From the NCBI GenBank assembly GCA_944393175.1, contig CALXZH010000003.1, forward strand, positions 1 to 64,000: a DNA stretch of 64,000 nucleotides, in the 5' to 3' direction. The DNA comes from an uncultured Alphaproteobacteria bacterium (GTDB taxonomy: Bacteria; Pseudomonadota; Alphaproteobacteria; RF32; CAG-239). How positions within the stretch are numbered: position 1 is the stretch's first letter; the number at the start of each line of letters is the position of its first letter. Of this stretch, positions 61,464 to 64,000 are shown piece by piece. The notes under the pieces were generated by a model. It saw only the letters and a list, made by a program, of their open reading frames with translations, was not told the DNA's origin and did not search any database. Made by a program: the position numbers and the translations under genes.

Positions 61464-64000
61464 ATGGCACTAAGAAAAAAAGAAACTGTTTCCGTCGTTG
61501 ATGACGAAACTTTAAAAGAACAAAAATATATTGACGAATTAGTCAATAAGGTTAGCGAGGCTCAGAAAATTTATGCAACTTATTCGCAAGAGCAAGTTGA
61601 CCATATTTTCCGCCGCGTTGCGTTAAAGCTTAGTTCTTTGCGTATTCCTTTGGCTAAAATGGCCGTGGAAGAAACAGGAATGGGGGTTGTTGAAGATAAA
61701 GTGATTAAAAATCACTTTGCTTCGGAATATATTTATAACAAATTCAAAAATACCAAGACTTGCGGTGTTTTGGAAGAAGATAAAGAAAACGGCGTATTGA
61801 AAGTTGCAGAACCTTTGGGCGTTATTGCCGGTGTTATTCCGACAACGAATCCTACTTCAACTGCTATTTTTAAATCTTTAATTGCTTTAAAAACCCGTAA
61901 CGGTATCATCTTCTCTCCTCACCCAAGAGCAAAAAAATGTACGGTTGAAACCGCTCGTCTGATTTTGGAAGAAGCCGTTAAAGCCGGTGCTCCCGAAAAC
62001 ATTATCGGTTGGATTGAAGAACCGACCATTATTCGCACACAAGAACTTATGAAGCACCCAAAAATTAATTGTATTTTGGCAACAGGTGGGCCGGGAATGG
62101 TTAAAGCGGCCTATTCTTCCGGAAAACCTGCTTTAGGTGTTGGTGCCGGCAATACTCCTGCCGTTATTGATGAAACAGCAGATATTAAATTGGCAGTCAG
62201 CTCAATTTTGATGAGTAAGACTTTTGATAACGGTATGATTTGTGCATCCGAACAATCTGTTATTTGCGTTAAAGATGTTTATGAAGACGTTAAAAAAGAA
62301 ATGGCTTACAGAGGTGCTTATATTCTTTCTGCCAAAGAAAAAGAAAAGCTCTCTCAAGTCATCTTTATTGACGGTAAACTGAATTCTGCAATTGTCGGTC
62401 AGCCAGCTTATAAAATTGCGGCGATGGCAGGAATTAAAGTTCCCGAAGAAACAAAAGTTTTGGTTGGCGAAACCTCTAAAATCGGTCATGACGAACCTTT
62501 CTCGGCTGAAAAATTATCTCCGGTTTTGGGACTTTATAAAGCCAAAAATTTTGAAGAAGCATCAGATATTGCTCAAAAATTGGTTTTGTTTGCAGGTGCA
62601 GGACATACTTCAGTACTCTATACAAAACAGACTAATAATGACCGAATCAAAGCATTTGGCGAAAAGCTGCATACGGGTCGTATTTTGATTAACTGCCCGT
62701 CTTCACAAGGTGCTATCGGTGATTTGTATAACTTTAGGCTTGAACCTTCTCTGACTTTGGGATGCGGCTCTTGGGGCGGTAACTCAATCAGTGAAAATGT
62801 AGGAGTAAAACATCTGATGAATATTAAAACAGTCGCTTTGCGCGAAGAAAATATGTTGTGGTTCAAAGTACCTGAAAAAATCTATTTCAAACCCGGTTCT
62901 TTGGAATTTGCATTAAAAGAACTTAAAGGTCACAAAAAAGCATTCTTGGTTACCGATAAATCATTATTCGATTTAGGTTATACCAAAAAAATTACTGACG
63001 TGTTGGATGAATTGGGTATTCAATATCGTATGTTCTCCGATGTTAAACCTGACCCGGATTTGAGCACAATTAATGTTGCAATCAATATGGTTAACACCTT
63101 CCAACCGGATGCAATCATTGCTTTGGGTGGCGGTTCTCCGATGGATGCTGCTAAAATTTTGTGGTTGATGTATGAACACCCCGAACTCAAGTTTGAAGAC
63201 TTGGCTATGCGCTTTATGGATATTCGTAAACGTATTTTCGAATTTCCGCCTTTGGGCGCAAAAGCTACCATGGTTTGTATTCCGACAACTTCGGGTACCG
63301 GTTCTGAGGTTACACCGTTCTCCATTATTACAGATGACAGTACGGGTGTTAAATATGCTATTGCAGACTATGCCCTGACACCTAAAATGGCTATTGTTGA
63401 CTCTGATTTGGTTTTGACAATGCCGAAAGGGTTGTGCGCTGCTTCGGGTATCGATGTTATGACACACGCATTGGAATCAATGGTTTCGGTTATGGCTACC
63501 GACTTTACGCGCTCCTTGTCAAAAGAGGCCGGCAAATTAATTTATGATTACTTGCCGATTTCTTACAGCGAAGGTGCTGCTAACCCGAAGGCAAGAGAAA
63601 AAGTTCACCACGCGGCAACAATCGCAGGTATGGCTTTTGCTAACGCATTTTTGGGCGTTTGCCACTCTATGGCTCACAAGCTCGGTGCTTATTTCCATGT
63701 TCCTCACGGTATTGCCAATGCTTTGCTGATTTGTCAGGTTATTAAATATAACTCGGCCGAAGCTCCGGTAAAACAAGGTATTTTCCCTCAATATCAATAT
63801 CCAAATGCTCGTGCAGCATATGCTGAATTTGCAGATGCTCTCGGATTGGGCGGAAAAACCGATGAGGAAAAAGTTAAGAACCTTATCAATGCTATTCAAG
63901 ATTTGAAAAAGAAACTCAATATTCCTCTCTCAATTAAAGACTGGGGTGTTTCTAAAGAAGAATTTGAAAAAGCAATGGAAGTTCTGCCGACTTTGGCATT
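61464..64000 (+). CDS. adhE: Bifunctional aldehyde/alcohol dehydrogenase AdhE, 3' end missing
   Basis: AdhE reduces acetyl-CoA to acetaldehyde and then to ethanol, regenerating NAD+ in fermentation. The gene starts at the ATG 61464 (GGAG Shine-Dalgarno) and runs off the right edge after about 845 codons of an expected 860-880. The N-terminal ALDH half has the catalytic Cys in DNGMICASEQSV (near residue 260) and GVIPTTNPTST; the C-terminal iron-ADH half has GGGSPMDAAK, PTTSGTGSEVTP, and the metal-binding His in MTHALESM and CHSMAHKLG and HGIANA. It fits with the anaerobic genes elsewhere in the window. AdhE enzymes form filaments called spirosomes. Confidence 0.97.
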   Translation, partial: MALRKKETVSVVDDETLKEQKYIDELVNKVSEAQKIYATYSQEQVDHIFRRVALKLSSLRIPLAKMAVEETGMGVVEDKVIKNHFASEYIYNKFKNTKTCGVLEEDKENGVLKVAEPLGVIAGVIPTTNPTSTAIFKSLIALKTRNGIIFSPHPRAKKCTVETARLILEEAVKAGAPENIIGWIEEPTIIRTQELMKHPKINCILATGGPGMVKAAYSSGKPALGVGAGNTPAVIDETADIKLAVSSILMSKTFDNGMICASEQSVICVKDVYEDVKKEMAYRGAYILSAKEKEKLSQVIFIDGKLNSAIVGQPAYKIAAMAGIKVPEETKVLVGETSKIGHDEPFSAEKLSPVLGLYKAKNFEEASDIAQKLVLFAGAGHTSVLYTKQTNNDRIKAFGEKLHTGRILINCPSSQGAIGDLYNFRLEPSLTLGCGSWGGNSISENVGVKHLMNIKTVALREENMLWFKVPEKIYFKPGSLEFALKELKGHKKAFLVTDKSLFDLGYTKKITDVLDELGIQYRMFSDVKPDPDLSTINVAINMVNTFQPDAIIALGGGSPMDAAKILWLMYEHPELKFEDLAMRFMDIRKRIFEFPPLGAKATMVCIPTTSGTGSEVTPFSIITDDSTGVKYAIADYALTPKMAIVDSDLVLTMPKGLCAASGIDVMTHALESMVSVMATDFTRSLSKEAGKLIYDYLPISYSEGAANPKAREKVHHAATIAGMAFANAFLGVCHSMAHKLGAYFHVPHGIANALLICQVIKYNSAEAPVKQGIFPQYQYPNARAAYAEFADALGLGGKTDEEKVKNLINAIQDLKKKLNIPLSIKDWGVSKEEFEKAMEVLPTLA

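Overview
The window reads as chromosomal DNA of an AT-rich, anaerobic, probably gut-dwelling alphaproteobacterium (an uncultured lineage such as the RF32-type gut alphas would fit; this is inference). The alphaproteobacterial signal is gene order: dusB(nifR3)-trkA-hfq-hflX, parC-recO-kdsA, and pyrG-secG-tpiA followed by a divergent ppiD. The anaerobic signal is gene content: the [FeFe]-hydrogenase maturase HydE, bifunctional AdhE (cut by the right edge), a flavodiiron protein, a PerR-like Fur protein and rubrerythrin. No rRNA, tRNA, CRISPR array, transposase or integrase was seen.

Layout. 1-1409: the 3' end of a secreted DUF1566-like protein and a small lipoprotein. 1464-10010: a tightly packed minus-strand cluster, hflX, hfq, trkA, dusB, an orphan and a 1331-residue membrane-anchored coiled-coil protein; the ntrBC/ntrYX genes that usually sit between nifR3 and trkA are absent. 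10132-12346: a 59-codon gene and a large orphan. 12425-16234: parC, recO, kdsA. 16342-20566: an accessory block (two tandem paralogous orphans and a flagellin with a beta-helix insert) between kdsA and pyrG. 20891-25820: pyrG, secG, tpiA and divergent ppiD. 25963-33725: two small membrane orphans, a CxxC membrane protein, a SulP transporter, hydE, a MATE pump and three lipoproteins. 33776-36026: the oxygen/peroxide defence module fprA < > perR-rbr. 36175-44960: a lipoprotein, cold-shock protein, archaeal-type prolyl-tRNA synthetase, EF-hand protein, EamA transporter, anmK, a glycosyltransferase pair and an HD hydrolase. 44957-46685: glycerol-1-phosphate dehydrogenase with a HAD phosphatase. 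46838-50816: Hsp20, a foreign-looking membrane protein and a DUF2157/GDYXXLXY pair. 51012-58628: a giant autotransporter. 58703-64000: a histidine phosphatase, an orphan, a MATE pump with a structured leader, and adhE.

How it fits together. HydE and AdhE point to fermentation with hydrogen and ethanol as electron sinks. FprA, PerR and Rbr would protect that metabolism from O2 and H2O2. KdsA, AnmK and the glycosyltransferases serve the envelope; the flagellin, autotransporter and lipoproteins would face the environment. Most transcription units end in clear intrinsic terminators. At least ten accessory genes start without any Shine-Dalgarno sequence in a very AT-rich leader, whereas the housekeeping genes have one. 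Several of the former nevertheless have good sigma70-like promoters. The most notable items are the flagellin with its beta-helix insert and repeat-bearing leader, the structured leader of the second MATE pump, the G1P dehydrogenase operon, and the class of genes without Shine-Dalgarno sequences.
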